Program-made: the position numbers and the translations under genes
Assembly: GCF_002091675.1 (NCBI RefSeq)
Contig: NZ_BDAE01000022.1
Span: forward strand, 1 to 64,000
Reading direction: 5' to 3'
Length of the DNA: 64,000 nt
Source: Pseudomonas luteola NBRC 103146
Lineage (GTDB): Bacteria; Pseudomonadota; Gammaproteobacteria; Pseudomonadales; Pseudomonadaceae
The notes under the pieces: generated by a model
Seen by the model: only the letters and a program-made list of their open reading frames with translations
Database searches by the model: none
Told to the model about the DNA's origin: nothing
In this document: one piece after another, positions 47,867 to 57,393 of the stretch
Position numbering within the stretch: position 1 is the stretch's first letter
How the letters are laid out: each line of letters starts with the position of its first letter

Positions 47867-47882
47867 GTAAGTATTTACTTAC
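47867..47882. repeat. 16-base near-perfect palindrome after the acyl-CoA dehydrogenase stop
   Basis: GTAAGTA-TT-TACTTAC, 7-bp arms, directly abutting the stop codon. AT-rich and without a T-run, so it looks more like a protein site than a terminator. Role unknown. The rest of the 47716-47866 gap shows no gene. Confidence 0.6.
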
Positions 47883-47883
47883 A

Positions 47884-49659
47884 TCAGAACTGTGCGGCCT
47901 CCAGCTCATACAGCACGCCGCTGCCTGCCCTTACCGAAGCCGTCAACGAATGAATGCGAGGCAGCAGTCGGGCAAAGTAGAACCGCGCCGTTGCGACCTT
48001 GCTACTGCGCAGCTCGGCATGATCGCTTTGCAATGCGGCTTCAGCCATGCGCGCCCACAGGTAGGCATAGGCGGTATAGCCCAACACATGCAGGTACTCT
48101 ACCGATGCTGCACCTATCTCGTTCGGATTGGTTTTGGCCTCGTTCATGACCCACTCGGTCAGGGCATCCAGGTTATCCAGCGCTGCTCGCAGCGGTTCGG
48201 CAAACTCGGACGACTTGCCATTCAGTGTTTCGATATAGGCTCTGATCTCTTCCGAGAAAGGCCGATACAGGCTTCCCGCCGATCCTACGACCTTGCGCCC
48301 CATCAGATCCAGCGCCTGGATACCGTTGGTGCCTTCGTAGATCTGGGTAATACGAACGTCTCGTACCAGCTGCTCCTGCCCCCATTCACGAATGTACCCA
48401 TGTCCACCAAAGATCTGCTGGCCATGCACGCAAATCTCGAGTCCCAGATCTGTCAGGAAAGCCTTGGCTACAGGAGTCAATAGCGCCACCATGCCTTCGG
48501 CACGTGAGCGCGCCTGAGCATCGTTGCTGAACTTGGCGATATCGAGCTGCATCGCAACATAGGTGGAAAATGCACGACCGCCCTCGTTCAAGGCCTTCAT
48601 GGTCAACAGCATGCGACGTACGTCAGGATGAACGATGATAGGGTCAGCCGCCTTGTCGGGCGCAGAAGGGCCGGTTGCCGCGCGGCTTTGCAGGCGCTCA
48701 CGGGCGTACTCAACGGCACTCTGATAGGAACGCTCCCCTGCTCCTAGTCCTTGAATACCTACACCCAAGCGTTCGTAATTCATCATGGTAAACATAGCAG
48801 CCAGCCCTTTATTGAGCTCACCGACCAGATAACCCTTGGCGCCATCAAAGTTCATCACGCAGGTACTGGAGCCGTGAATACCCATCTTGTGCTCGATGGA
48901 GCCGCACGCCAGGGTATTGCGCTCGCCAAGGCTGCCGTCCTCATTGACCAGGACCTTTGGAACGAGGAAAAGTGAAATGCCTCTGGAGCCGGCAGGTGCG
49001 TCCGGAAGCTTCGCAAGCACCAAGTGGATGATGTTTTCCGTCAGGTCATGCTCACCGGCTGTAATAAAGATCTTCGTACCGGTAATGGCATAACTGCCAT
49101 CCGCCTGCGGTTCAGCACGAGTGCGGATGATGCCCAGGTCTGTGCCGGCATGGGGCTCGGTCAGGCACATAGAGCCTGCCCATACACCGGAATAGAGGTT
49201 GGGCAGATACCGCGCTTTCAGCTCTTCGCTGGCATGAGCATGGATGGCCAGGCAACCGCCTGCCGTGAGCATGGGGTACAGGCCAAAGGATAGATTGGCC
49301 GCATGGACCATTTCCTCGACCTGAGCAGAAATCACCTTGGGCATGCCCATACCACCGTACTCGGGGTCACCGCCTACGCCTACCCAACCGCCTTCGGCAT
49401 AGACGGTATACGCCTCCCGGAAGCCTTTTGGCGTAATCACCTTGCCCCCATCCCAACGGCAGCCCTCTTCATCCCCATTGCGGTTGAGTGGAGACAGAGT
49501 GCGGGCAGCCACCTTGGCCGCTTCTTCCAGAATGGCGTCAGCCGTCTCGGTATCGACCCGTTCCGCCAGCTCAGGTAACTGCTGCCACGCCTCCTGCACT
49601 CTGAACACATCGTTGAGCAGGAAACGGATATCACGTAGGGGAGCTTGGTAGTCAGCCAT
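47884..49659 (-). CDS. Acyl-CoA dehydrogenase, large (DmdC/AcdA-like) type
   Basis: FAD enzyme that introduces the 2,3-double bond in an acyl-CoA. 591 residues from ATG 49659, with GGAGG seven bases upstream. Domain order: N-terminal helical (DIRFLLNDVFR start), middle beta domain (CLTEPHAGTDLGIIRT, ITGTKIFIT), C-terminal domain with EGTNGIQALDLMGRKV, then an extra C-terminal helical region. This layout is shared with P. aeruginosa PA0506-PA0508 and with DmdC, which acts on methylmercaptopropionyl-CoA. The substrate cannot be told from sequence; fatty acyl-CoA is likeliest. Confidence 0.92.
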   Translation of the reverse strand: MADYQAPLRDIRFLLNDVFRVQEAWQQLPELAERVDTETADAILEEAAKVAARTLSPLNRNGDEEGCRWDGGKVITPKGFREAYTVYAEGGWVGVGGDPEYGGMGMPKVISAQVEEMVHAANLSFGLYPMLTAGGCLAIHAHASEELKARYLPNLYSGVWAGSMCLTEPHAGTDLGIIRTRAEPQADGSYAITGTKIFITAGEHDLTENIIHLVLAKLPDAPAGSRGISLFLVPKVLVNEDGSLGERNTLACGSIEHKMGIHGSSTCVMNFDGAKGYLVGELNKGLAAMFTMMNYERLGVGIQGLGAGERSYQSAVEYARERLQSRAATGPSAPDKAADPIIVHPDVRRMLLTMKALNEGGRAFSTYVAMQLDIAKFSNDAQARSRAEGMVALLTPVAKAFLTDLGLEICVHGQQIFGGHGYIREWGQEQLVRDVRITQIYEGTNGIQALDLMGRKVVGSAGSLYRPFSEEIRAYIETLNGKSSEFAEPLRAALDNLDALTEWVMNEAKTNPNEIGAASVEYLHVLGYTAYAYLWARMAEAALQSDHAELRSSKVATARFYFARLLPRIHSLTASVRAGSGVLYELEAAQF

Positions 49660-49808
49660 GGGGCAATCCTCCAGCAGAGGCGCAGGGTATCCGGCGCTTT
49701 TTTGTGAGTATTCCCTGAGTGTAGCGAACACGCCAAAAGGGCCATAGGTTCATGATGCGACCAGACAGTCAGCTTCGGTCACCCACCCGATCCTTGCTTG
49801 AGCCAACG

Positions 49809-49836
49809 AAAAAGGGACGCTGTAGCGTCCCTTTTC
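49809..49836. terminator. Intrinsic terminator after glcB
   Basis: Stem AAGGGACGCT-GT-AGCGTCCCTT with A-run and T-run flanks, placed eight bases beyond the glcB stop on the minus strand. Confidence 0.9.
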
Positions 49837-49843
49837 AAGGTTC

Positions 49844-52018
49844 TTACAAGCCTGCCTTGGCTTTCAATCGCCACTCGTGAAGCAGCGGCTCGGTATAACC
49901 GTTGGGCTGTTCGCGTCCCTTTAGAACCAGGTCCCGGGCGGCCCGGAAGGCATAGGACGTTTCGAAGTTAGGCGCCATAGGACGATACAGGGAGTCACCT
50001 GCGTTTTGCTCATCCACGATACGGGCCATCCGCTGCAACGTTTCGATCACCTGTGCCTGATTGGTTACGCCGTGGCGCAACCAGTTGGCAATATGCTGGC
50101 TGGAGATACGCAGTGTGGCGCGGTCTTCCATCAGGCCGACGTTATGGATATCCGGCACCTTGGAGCAGCCGACACCCTGGTCTACCCAGCGCACGACATA
50201 ACCCAGAATGCCTTGGGCGTTGTTGTCCAGCTCCTGCTGAATCTCTTCGGCAGACCAGTTGGCAGACTCGACAACTGGAATGGTCAGCAAATCGTTCAGA
50301 ATGCTGTCACGGGCGGCGTTGACATCGACCTGCTCCAGTTCTTGCTGGATCGCCTGCACATCGACCTGATGGTAGTGCAGCGCATGCAGGGTCGCAGCCG
50401 TAGGCGATGGCACCCAGGCGGTATTGGCGCCAGCTTTAGGATGACCAATCTTTTGCTCCAGCATGGCGGCCATGAGGTCAGGCATGGCCCACATGCCCTT
50501 ACCGATTTGGGCGCGGCCACGCAGCCCGCAGGACAAACCAACCAGGACGTTGTTGCGCTCGTAGGCGGCGATCCACTTGCTTCCTTTCATGTCGCCCTTG
50601 CGCAGCATCGCACCCGCTTCCATGCTGGTGTGCATCTCGTCGCCGGTGCGATCCAGGAAACCGGTATTGATAAAGGCCACGCGGGAAGCCGCCTCGGCAA
50701 TACAGGCCTTGAGGTTGACGCTGGTACGGCGCTCCTCATCCATGATACCCATCTTGATCGTGTTGGCAGGCAGTCCCAGCATGGACTCGACCCGTCCAAA
50801 CAATTCAGCCGCAAAAGCCACTTCCTTCGGTCCGTGCATCTTTGGCTTCACGATATAAATGGAGCCGGTACGGGAGTTGCCACGGCGTGCCAGATCATGC
50901 AGGGCGATGGTTACGGTCATCACGGCATCCATGATGCCTTCAGGAATCTCCTGACCATCGGCATACAGAATGGCCGGGTTGGTCATCAGGTGGCCGACGT
51001 TACGTACGAACAGAAGCGAGCGGCCATGCAGCGACAGGCTCTCACCGTTGGCCGCCGTATACTCACGGTCCGGGTTGAGCGTACGCGTGAAGCGCTTGTC
51101 ACCCTTGGTCACCTCTTCGGCCAGATCACCTTTCATCAGGCCCAGCCAGTTACGGTAAGCCAGGACCTTGTCCTGTGCATCCACAGCAGTAATCGAGTCC
51201 TCCAGATCCATGATGGTGCTGACGGCCGATTCCATCAGGATGTCCTTCACACCAGCACAGTCGGTTTGGCCGATCTGGGAGTGACGATCGATCTGGATTT
51301 CAAAGTGCAGGCCGTTGTGCTTGAGCAAAATGGCCGATGGTTCGGATGCATCGCCCTGATAGCCGATAAAGGCTGACGGATCGGCCAACTCGCAGGCCCC
51401 ATTCTTCATGTCTACCACGAGACGGCCGCCGTCGACCCGGTAGCGCGTTGCCTCTTTATGGGAGCCTTTGGCCAACGGAACGGTTCGGTCCAGGAAGTCG
51501 CGGGCGTACGCGATAACCTTGGCTCCGCGAGCGGGGTTGTAGCCCTTGGCCTTCTCGGCGCCGTCGCCCTCTGGAATGGCATCGGTGCCGTAGAGTGCAT
51601 CGTAAAGCGAGCCCCAGCGCGCATTCGCAGCGTTTAGGGCATAACGCGCATTGAGCACCGGTACAACCAGCTGCGGACCAGCCTGCTGCGCGATTTCAGT
51701 ATCGACATTGGCTGTGGTCGCCTGGACCTTCTCCGGCTGCGGCAGCAGGTAGCCAATGGACTCCAGAAAGCGGCGATAGGTCGCCATGTCCTTGATCGGG
51801 CCGGGATTGGTACGATGCCAGTCATCCAGCTTTGCCTGGATCTGATCACGCTCGGCCAGCAGTGCCTGGTTACGCGGTGCCAGGTCATGCAGCAGAGCAT
51901 CGAAGCCCTGCCAGAAAGCAGCGCTATCGATTCCCGTACCGGGCAACACTTGCTCCTCGACAAAGCGATGCAAGGAGGTGGCTACCTGTAAGCGATGGCA
52001 AGAAGTGCGTTGAGTCAT
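49844..52018 (-). CDS. glcB: Malate synthase G
   Basis: Condenses glyoxylate with acetyl-CoA to malate. 724 residues, the length of the G isoform. Seen: [31 protein letters not shown], the segment [18 protein letters not shown] (catalytic metal Glu region), [23 protein letters not shown] and the Cys-bearing [21 protein letters not shown]. Placed at the end of glcDEFG, it removes the glyoxylate those genes make. In P. aeruginosa glcB (PA0482) lies apart from glcDEFG (recalled). Confidence 0.97.
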   Translation of the reverse strand: MTQRTSCHRLQVATSLHRFVEEQVLPGTGIDSAAFWQGFDALLHDLAPRNQALLAERDQIQAKLDDWHRTNPGPIKDMATYRRFLESIGYLLPQPEKVQATTANVDTEIAQQAGPQLVVPVLNARYALNAANARWGSLYDALYGTDAIPEGDGAEKAKGYNPARGAKVIAYARDFLDRTVPLAKGSHKEATRYRVDGGRLVVDMKNGACELADPSAFIGYQGDASEPSAILLKHNGLHFEIQIDRHSQIGQTDCAGVKDILMESAVSTIMDLEDSITAVDAQDKVLAYRNWLGLMKGDLAEEVTKGDKRFTRTLNPDREYTAANGESLSLHGRSLLFVRNVGHLMTNPAILYADGQEIPEGIMDAVMTVTIALHDLARRGNSRTGSIYIVKPKMHGPKEVAFAAELFGRVESMLGLPANTIKMGIMDEERRTSVNLKACIAEAASRVAFINTGFLDRTGDEMHTSMEAGAMLRKGDMKGSKWIAAYERNNVLVGLSCGLRGRAQIGKGMWAMPDLMAAMLEQKIGHPKAGANTAWVPSPTAATLHALHYHQVDVQAIQQELEQVDVNAARDSILNDLLTIPVVESANWSAEEIQQELDNNAQGILGYVVRWVDQGVGCSKVPDIHNVGLMEDRATLRISSQHIANWLRHGVTNQAQVIETLQRMARIVDEQNAGDSLYRPMAPNFETSYAFRAARDLVLKGREQPNGYTEPLLHEWRLKAKAGL

Positions 52019-52047
52019 GTCGTAATCCCTGTGTTCTTCTTATCGGT

Positions 52048-52455
52048 TCAACCCAAAACAGCCGCAGCACCCGCTTTGGCCACCTGTGCATCCTGATCGG
52101 CTTTGACGCCTGAAACGCCTACCGCGCCGACGACCTGTCCCTCGACCATGACCGGTACACCACCCTCCAGCATGCCAGCCAACACCGGCGCGGACAGAAA
52201 AGCGGTGCGTCCGCCATTGATCATGTCTTCAAACCCTTTAGACTCACGGCGCCCCAGGGCTGCGGTCCGGGCTTTTTCCGTAGAGATGTAGCCGCTGGTT
52301 GGCGCGGCATTGTCAAGCCTGAGCAGCGCCAGCGGATGTCCGCCATCGTCCACTACCGCAATGGAGACGGCCCACTGGTTGCGCTCGGCCTCGGCGCGTG
52401 CGGCCTCCAGGATGCGATTCACTTCAGTGACGGTCAGGACGGCTTTGCTTTGCAT
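52048..52455 (-). CDS. glcG: GlcG/HbpS family heme-binding-like protein
   Basis: 135 residues of the GlcG/HbpS (DUF336) family; often encoded with glycolate oxidase but its role is unclear. Typical stretches are AVVDDGGHPLALLRLDNA, AFLSAPVLAGMLEGGVPV and VGAVGVSGVKADQDAQVAKAG. The ATG has GGAG eight bases upstream and lies 32 bases inside the end of glcF. Confidence 0.93.
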   Translation of the reverse strand: MQSKAVLTVTEVNRILEAARAEAERNQWAVSIAVVDDGGHPLALLRLDNAAPTSGYISTEKARTAALGRRESKGFEDMINGGRTAFLSAPVLAGMLEGGVPVMVEGQVVGAVGVSGVKADQDAQVAKAGAAAVLG

Positions 52456-53704
52456 GCAGATTCTCCACGTGAGGATGGTAGGGTTCGGAATTCAGAGCGG
52501 CATCGACAATCTCGATCCAATGTCGGACCGGTGTACGACTAACACCGCCCAGATGGGTCTGGCAACCGATATTGGCGGTAACGATCAGATCGGGCTGCCC
52601 ACTCTCGAGCGCGGCGAGCTTGTTGTCTCGCAACTGACGAGACAGCTCCGGCTGAGTGAGCGAATAGGTGCCGGCAGAGCCGCAGCACAGATGGGCGTCT
52701 GGCACCGTCGCCAGCGTATAGCCCAGACGCTGCAAGACCTCCTCTACAGCGCCGCCCAGCTTCTGGGCATGTTGCAGGGTACAGGGGCAATGAAAGGCCA
52801 ACCGGTGATCCGCACTCACCACCAGCCGCTCCAACGGCTCGGCACGAACCACCTCGACGATATCCTTTGCCAGCTCGGATACCCGGCGGGCCTTGGCTGC
52901 ATAGGCGGGATCATCCTTCAGCAGATGACCGTAATCCTTGACGAATGCGCCGCAACCGCTGGCCGTCTGCACGATTGCCTCTGCGCCTGCTTCCACGGCA
53001 GGCCACCAGGCATCGATATTGCAGCGGGCACGGTCAAGGCCGTCATGCTGGGCATTAAGATGAAACTCAACGGCGCCGCAGCATCCTGCTCGCGGCGCAT
53101 CGACCACGCTAATCCCCAAGCGATCCAGCACCCGCGCCGTTGCAGCGTTGGTGTTGGGCGATAATCCTGGTTGAACACAGCCCTCCAGCATCAACACGTG
53201 TCGCTCATGACGTACCGCCGGACGCTCTCCCGCGGGAAGCGGATCGGCAGGAAGCTTGCTCTTTAGCGCATCCGGTAAGAGTGGGCGCAGTGTTTGCCCT
53301 ACACCCGCCAGCGTCTTGAATAACGCAGGACGCGGTAGCACTGCGCGCAAGCCGGCCCGCAGGAGGCGCTCACTCATGGGGCGAGGCACGCGGCGCTCCA
53401 GCTCGGCACGACCGATATCCAGCAGATTGTGGTAAGTCACGCCGGACGGACAGGTCGTCTCACAGTTGCGACAGGTCAGGCAGCGGTCCAGGTGCAGTTG
53501 TGTTTTCGTTGTTACGGGTCCGCCTTCCAGCATCTGCTTGATCAGGTAGATACGCCCGCGAGGGCCATCCAGCTCATCGCCCAACAGTTGATAGGTCGGG
53601 CAGGTCGCGTTGCAGAAGCCGCAGTGTACGCAGCTACGCAGTACGCGTTCGGCCTCCGCTGCCTGCGGTAGGCGACGTGCTTCTTCACTTAGTATTGTTT
53701 GCAT
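52424..53704 (-). CDS. glcF: Glycolate oxidase iron-sulfur subunit
   Basis: Electron-transfer subunit of glycolate dehydrogenase GlcDEF. 426 residues with two 4Fe-4S ferredoxin motifs (CVHCGFCNATCPTYQLL and CLTCRNCETTCPSGV) and two CCG domains (MLEGCVQPG...RAGCCGAVEFH and FHCPCTLQHAQKL...HLCCGSAGTYSL). One-base overlap with glcE. Confidence 0.96.
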   Translation of the reverse strand: MQTILSEEARRLPQAAEAERVLRSCVHCGFCNATCPTYQLLGDELDGPRGRIYLIKQMLEGGPVTTKTQLHLDRCLTCRNCETTCPSGVTYHNLLDIGRAELERRVPRPMSERLLRAGLRAVLPRPALFKTLAGVGQTLRPLLPDALKSKLPADPLPAGERPAVRHERHVLMLEGCVQPGLSPNTNAATARVLDRLGISVVDAPRAGCCGAVEFHLNAQHDGLDRARCNIDAWWPAVEAGAEAIVQTASGCGAFVKDYGHLLKDDPAYAAKARRVSELAKDIVEVVRAEPLERLVVSADHRLAFHCPCTLQHAQKLGGAVEEVLQRLGYTLATVPDAHLCCGSAGTYSLTQPELSRQLRDNKLAALESGQPDLIVTANIGCQTHLGGVSRTPVRHWIEIVDAALNSEPYHPHVENLHAKQSRPDRH

Positions 53705-54771
53705 TACAGCTCCGCATACAGTCGACCAGGATTGAACAGCCCATGCGGGTCCATTTGCTGCTTGAGCTGACGCTGATATTTGAGAAGCGCAGGTGCCAGT
53801 GAGTGGAATGGCTCGCGCGTGATATCAGGCGTGAAACAGGTGGCATGCCCCCCGACCTGCTCGACAAGAGGCCTGAGCGTGGCGGCATCCATATCGCTTT
53901 TCAGCCACCGCTGGGCACCGCCCCAATCCATCAGGACCGAGCCGGGCAGCTCCAATACAGGGCTGTGATTGGGTAGCGACAGGCGCCACAGTGGACGTGG
54001 ATCAGCGAAAAATTCCAGTCGGTGCTCGCGCAGATCCGTCCAGTACGCAACGGACAGGTCTTCACCTCCAATGCGATCCCGAGCGGCCGCGACAGAACCC
54101 TCACCGCCCTCCAGACGAATATGTAATGCGCGGCCATCATGGCAGGCCCCTGCCAGCGGAATGGCCTGGCGCTCCCACTCGGCCAGCTTGCTCAGCGCGC
54201 GCGGGGCGTCCAGCTCCAACCTTAGACGGGTACACGTCCGCGGCTTGGGCAGAACCTTGAGAGACACCTCGGTGATCAGTCCCAGACAACCAAAGCTCCC
54301 AGCTAGCAGACGAGACAGGTCATAGCCCGCCACGTTCTTCATGACTTCACCGCCAAAGCGCAGGTGCTTGCCCTCGCCTGTGATGACCCGGCTCCCCAGG
54401 ACGAAATCCCGCACCGAGCCTACCCAGGGCCGACGCGGACCGGAAAAGCCCGTCGCAATCATGCCGCCTACCGTCGCGCCCGGGCCGAAATGCGGCGGCT
54501 CGCAGGGCAGCATCTGGTCGTTAGCTTCCAATGCAGCCTCCAACTCAGCCAGTGGAGTGCCTGTCCGTACCGTCACTACAAGCTCAGTGGGATCATAGGT
54601 GACGATGCCTCGGTGGGCGCGCACATCGATTTCCATACCATCTACCGGTCGGCCCAGGTGACGCTTGCTGTCGCCGCCCCGGATGCGTAGCGGCTGACGT
54701 TGCTCAATAGCCTGGAGCACTTCGTCCTGAAGCGCCTGAGAAGCATCATGGGAAGCAGTCATGGCGTCCAT
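53704..54771 (-). CDS. glcE: Glycolate oxidase FAD-binding subunit GlcE
   Basis: Second FAD-binding subunit. 355 residues with VAO/PCMH-type FAD signatures: LRIRGGDSKRHLGRP, CEPPHFGPGATVGGMIATGFSGP and AGYDLSRLLAGSFGCLGLITEVSLKVLPKP. The ATG at 54771 overlaps the glcD stop as TGATG; a TTG one codon earlier is the alternative. Confidence 0.94.
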   Translation of the reverse strand: MDAMTASHDASQALQDEVLQAIEQRQPLRIRGGDSKRHLGRPVDGMEIDVRAHRGIVTYDPTELVVTVRTGTPLAELEAALEANDQMLPCEPPHFGPGATVGGMIATGFSGPRRPWVGSVRDFVLGSRVITGEGKHLRFGGEVMKNVAGYDLSRLLAGSFGCLGLITEVSLKVLPKPRTCTRLRLELDAPRALSKLAEWERQAIPLAGACHDGRALHIRLEGGEGSVAAARDRIGGEDLSVAYWTDLREHRLEFFADPRPLWRLSLPNHSPVLELPGSVLMDWGGAQRWLKSDMDAATLRPLVEQVGGHATCFTPDITREPFHSLAPALLKYQRQLKQQMDPHGLFNPGRLYAEL

Positions 54772-56270
54772 CAAAAGCGCTCCAGTTCAGGAAAAGGCAG
54801 CTTGCCGTGATGTACATGCATGCCGCCAAACTCAGCGCAGCGGTGCAGCGTCGGCACGTTCTTGCCCGGGTTGAGCAATCCCTTCTCATCAAAGGCTTTC
54901 TTGACGGCGTGAAATAACGTCAATTCATCAGGCTTGAACTGCGTACACATGGAGTTGATCTTTTCTCGCCCTACGCCGTGCTCACCGGTGATGCTGCCAC
55001 CTACCTCCACACACAGATCGAGGATCTTGCCGCCCAGCTCTTCTGCGCGCTCAAGTTCGCCCGGCTGATTGGCATCAAACAGGATCAGCGGATGCATGTT
55101 GCCGTCCCCGGCATGGAAGACATTGGCAACCCGCAGGCCGTAGTGCTCGGACAGATCCGCAATTCCCTTGAGAACGCCCGGCAATGCACGGCGGGGAATG
55201 GTGCCGTCCATGCAGTAGTAATCGGGAGAAATCCGGCCTACTGCCGGGAATGCGTTTTTGCGGCCTGCCCAGAATTTCTGCCGCTCGGCCTCGTCCCGGG
55301 CTAGCCGAATCTCGGTGGCTCCGGCCCGAGCCAGGACATCACGAACGCAATCGCAGTCAGCATGAACGTCAGACTCCACCCCATCCAGCTCACACAGGAG
55401 GATAGCCTCGGCGTCCACCGGATAGCCTGCATGGATGAAATCTTCCGCCGCTCGAATAGAGAGGTTATCCATCATTTCCAGACCGCCAGGAATGATGCCT
55501 GCAGCGATAATATCGCCGACTGCTCGACCGGCTTTTTCAATATTGTCGAAGCTGGCCATCAACACCTTGGCCGTTTGTGGCTTGGGCAGAAGCTTGACGG
55601 TTACCTCCACCACCACGCCTAGAAGCCCTTCCGAACCCGTGAACAAAGCCAGCAGATCAAATCCGGGCGTGTCGAGCGCCTCACTACCCAGGGTCAGACG
55701 TTCTCCCTCAATGGTCACAATGTCGACCTTCAGGATGTTGTGAACCGTAAGACCATACTTCAGGCAGTGCACGCCCCCTGCGTTCTCAGCCACATTGCCG
55801 CCAATGGAACAGGCGATCTGGGAGGACGGGTCCGGGGCGTAATACAGCCCGTAAGGATTGGCTGCCTGGGAAATCGCCAGGTTGCGCACGCCGGGCTGAA
55901 CCCGTGCACGGCGCGCATCCGGGTCAACTTCAAGGATCCGATTGAATTTCGCCATGACCAGCAGCACGCCCTGCTCCAGCGGCAGAGCACCACCGGAAAG
56001 CCCCGTCCCTGCTCCCCGCGCAACGACCGGGACGTTATGCTCATGGCAGAGCCGCATTAAGGTCTGCACCTGCTCGACAGTACTGGGCAGCACAACAGCC
56101 ATGGGCGTGGTGCGATATGCCGAAAGGCCGTCGCACTCATAGGGCTTCAGGTCTTCTCGCTCATGAAGGACCTGAACGCCAGGAAGCGCCGCTTCCAACG
56201 CTTTAATCAGGCTGGCTTTGTCAACCTTAGGCAGTACACCATCGACGCGTTCGTCATACAGGATATTCAT
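54771..56270 (-). CDS. glcD: Glycolate oxidase catalytic subunit GlcD
   Basis: FAD-linked subunit that oxidises glycolate to glyoxylate. 499 residues: PCMH FAD domain with VARGAGTGLSGGALPL, IACSIGGNVAENAGGVHCLKYG and LFTGSEGLLGVV, and a C-terminal cap with HAGDGNMHPLILFD and GSITGEHGVGREK. First gene of glcDEFGB, 234 bases from the preferred glcC start, with two palindromic operators between. Confidence 0.96.
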   Translation of the reverse strand: MNILYDERVDGVLPKVDKASLIKALEAALPGVQVLHEREDLKPYECDGLSAYRTTPMAVVLPSTVEQVQTLMRLCHEHNVPVVARGAGTGLSGGALPLEQGVLLVMAKFNRILEVDPDARRARVQPGVRNLAISQAANPYGLYYAPDPSSQIACSIGGNVAENAGGVHCLKYGLTVHNILKVDIVTIEGERLTLGSEALDTPGFDLLALFTGSEGLLGVVVEVTVKLLPKPQTAKVLMASFDNIEKAGRAVGDIIAAGIIPGGLEMMDNLSIRAAEDFIHAGYPVDAEAILLCELDGVESDVHADCDCVRDVLARAGATEIRLARDEAERQKFWAGRKNAFPAVGRISPDYYCMDGTIPRRALPGVLKGIADLSEHYGLRVANVFHAGDGNMHPLILFDANQPGELERAEELGGKILDLCVEVGGSITGEHGVGREKINSMCTQFKPDELTLFHAVKKAFDEKGLLNPGKNVPTLHRCAEFGGMHVHHGKLPFPELERF

Positions 56271-56377
56271 TGCAAGAATACCGATCTTGTTGTTTTTGTG
56301 CCGGAGGGCCTGGGCCTTTCAAGGCTACGTGCTTTTCTTTTACTCCCCGTTTGCCAAGACGTCTATGCCACTAAAAG

Positions 56378-56390
56378 CTGGTCAGACCAG
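56378..56390. promoter_or_regulatory. Candidate GlcC operator 1
   Basis: CTGGTCAGACCAG, a palindrome around one central base, in the glcD-glcC gap. FadR-subfamily GntR regulators, including FadR and PdhR, bind TGGT-N3-ACCA type sites. Followed by TTTTTTAATACT, a possible -10 for rightward glcC. Confidence 0.75.
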
Positions 56391-56487
56391 TTTTTTAATA
56401 CTCAGCCTTAGCCGAAAGTCTTAGCCCCACAGGCGCCATGCACCTTGACGAAAGACCATGCACTCATGCCCACTAAGCCTTTACCAA

Positions 56488-56500
56488 CTGGTCAGACCAG
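56488..56500. promoter_or_regulatory. Candidate GlcC operator 2
   Basis: The same 13 bases as operator 1, 110 bases further on and ending four bases before ATG 56505. If that start is right, GlcC bound here would block its own gene's initiation region (autoregulation). Confidence 0.72.
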
Positions 56501-56504
56501 AGCC

Positions 56505-57278
56505 ATGAGCACTCTTGAAGTCACCAAGCGAAGACAGGTTGCCGATGCTGTAAGCGAGCAAATCGAACGGTTGATCGTCGATGGCGTATTAAAGGTCGGG
56601 CAAGCCCTGCCCTCCGAGCGTCGCCTGTGCGACAAGCTGGGGGTTTCGCGGGCGGCCCTGCGTGAAGGACTCGGTGTGCTGAGAGCAAGGGGCATCATTG
56701 AAACCAGCCAGGGCCGCGGCTCCTTTGTAGCTCGCCTCAGCGCCTCGAATGACACCAGCCCACTGCTGCACCTGTTTGGCAGTCAACCCCGTACGCTCTT
56801 CGATCTGCTCGAAGTGCGCGCCCTGCTCGAAGGAGAAGCCGCCCGGCTGGCAGCCTTGCGCGGTACAGAGGCGGACTTTGTGTTGATTGGCCGACGTTAT
56901 CAGGCGCTGTGCGAGGCTTGTGAAAACCCGGAAGCGTTGGACGCAGATACCCATGCCCGACTGGACCATGCGTTTCATCTCGCCATCAGCGAGGCGTCAC
57001 ACAATCCCGTCCTGGTGCATACCCTCCAGTCGTTGAATGATCTGCTGCTCGGATCGGTGTTTGCCTGTATCGCCAACCTCTATCACCGCCCGCCGCAACG
57101 CAGGCAGATCGACCGCCAGCACACCCGCCTCTATCAGACTGTTACCCAGCGTTTGCCCGATCAGGCCCGCCGCGCGGCGCTCGACCATATCCACAGTATT
57201 CGTGACAATCTGCGGGAGATCGAACAGGAAGAGCAGCGTCTGGTTCGCGCAACAATGCGGCTGGAGGGATGGGTCTAA
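56505..57278 (+). CDS. glcC: Glycolate-responsive GntR/FadR-family regulator
   Basis: Activator of the glc genes; binds glycolate in E. coli. From ATG 56505 the protein has 257 residues, close to E. coli GlcC (254). Winged helix at LPSERRLCDKLGVSRAALREGLGVLRARGIIETSQGRGSF, and an FCD ligand domain with DTHARLDHAFHLAISEASHN (metal/ligand Asp-His). Ends MRLEGW as in E. coli. The frame is open upstream to TTG 56445 and ATG 56466, which would put operator 2 inside the gene. No start has a convincing SD. Confidence 0.93.
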   Translation: MSTLEVTKRRQVADAVSEQIERLIVDGVLKVGQALPSERRLCDKLGVSRAALREGLGVLRARGIIETSQGRGSFVARLSASNDTSPLLHLFGSQPRTLFDLLEVRALLEGEAARLAALRGTEADFVLIGRRYQALCEACENPEALDADTHARLDHAFHLAISEASHNPVLVHTLQSLNDLLLGSVFACIANLYHRPPQRRQIDRQHTRLYQTVTQRLPDQARRAALDHIHSIRDNLREIEQEEQRLVRATMRLEGWV

Positions 57279-57393
57279 CCATTCGGGCAGGTTTATTGCC
57301 CTATAGCCATTATTGCGACACAGTTCACGGTAATGTATGGTCTAGTTCGGCACTCTCCGCGCCCTGTTCTTCAAGGAAAGAAGGCTCAGCAGG

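Noticed and set aside
50006-51376. A 456-codon plus-strand frame across glcB
   Set aside because: Antisense to malate synthase G; no SD and no family features.
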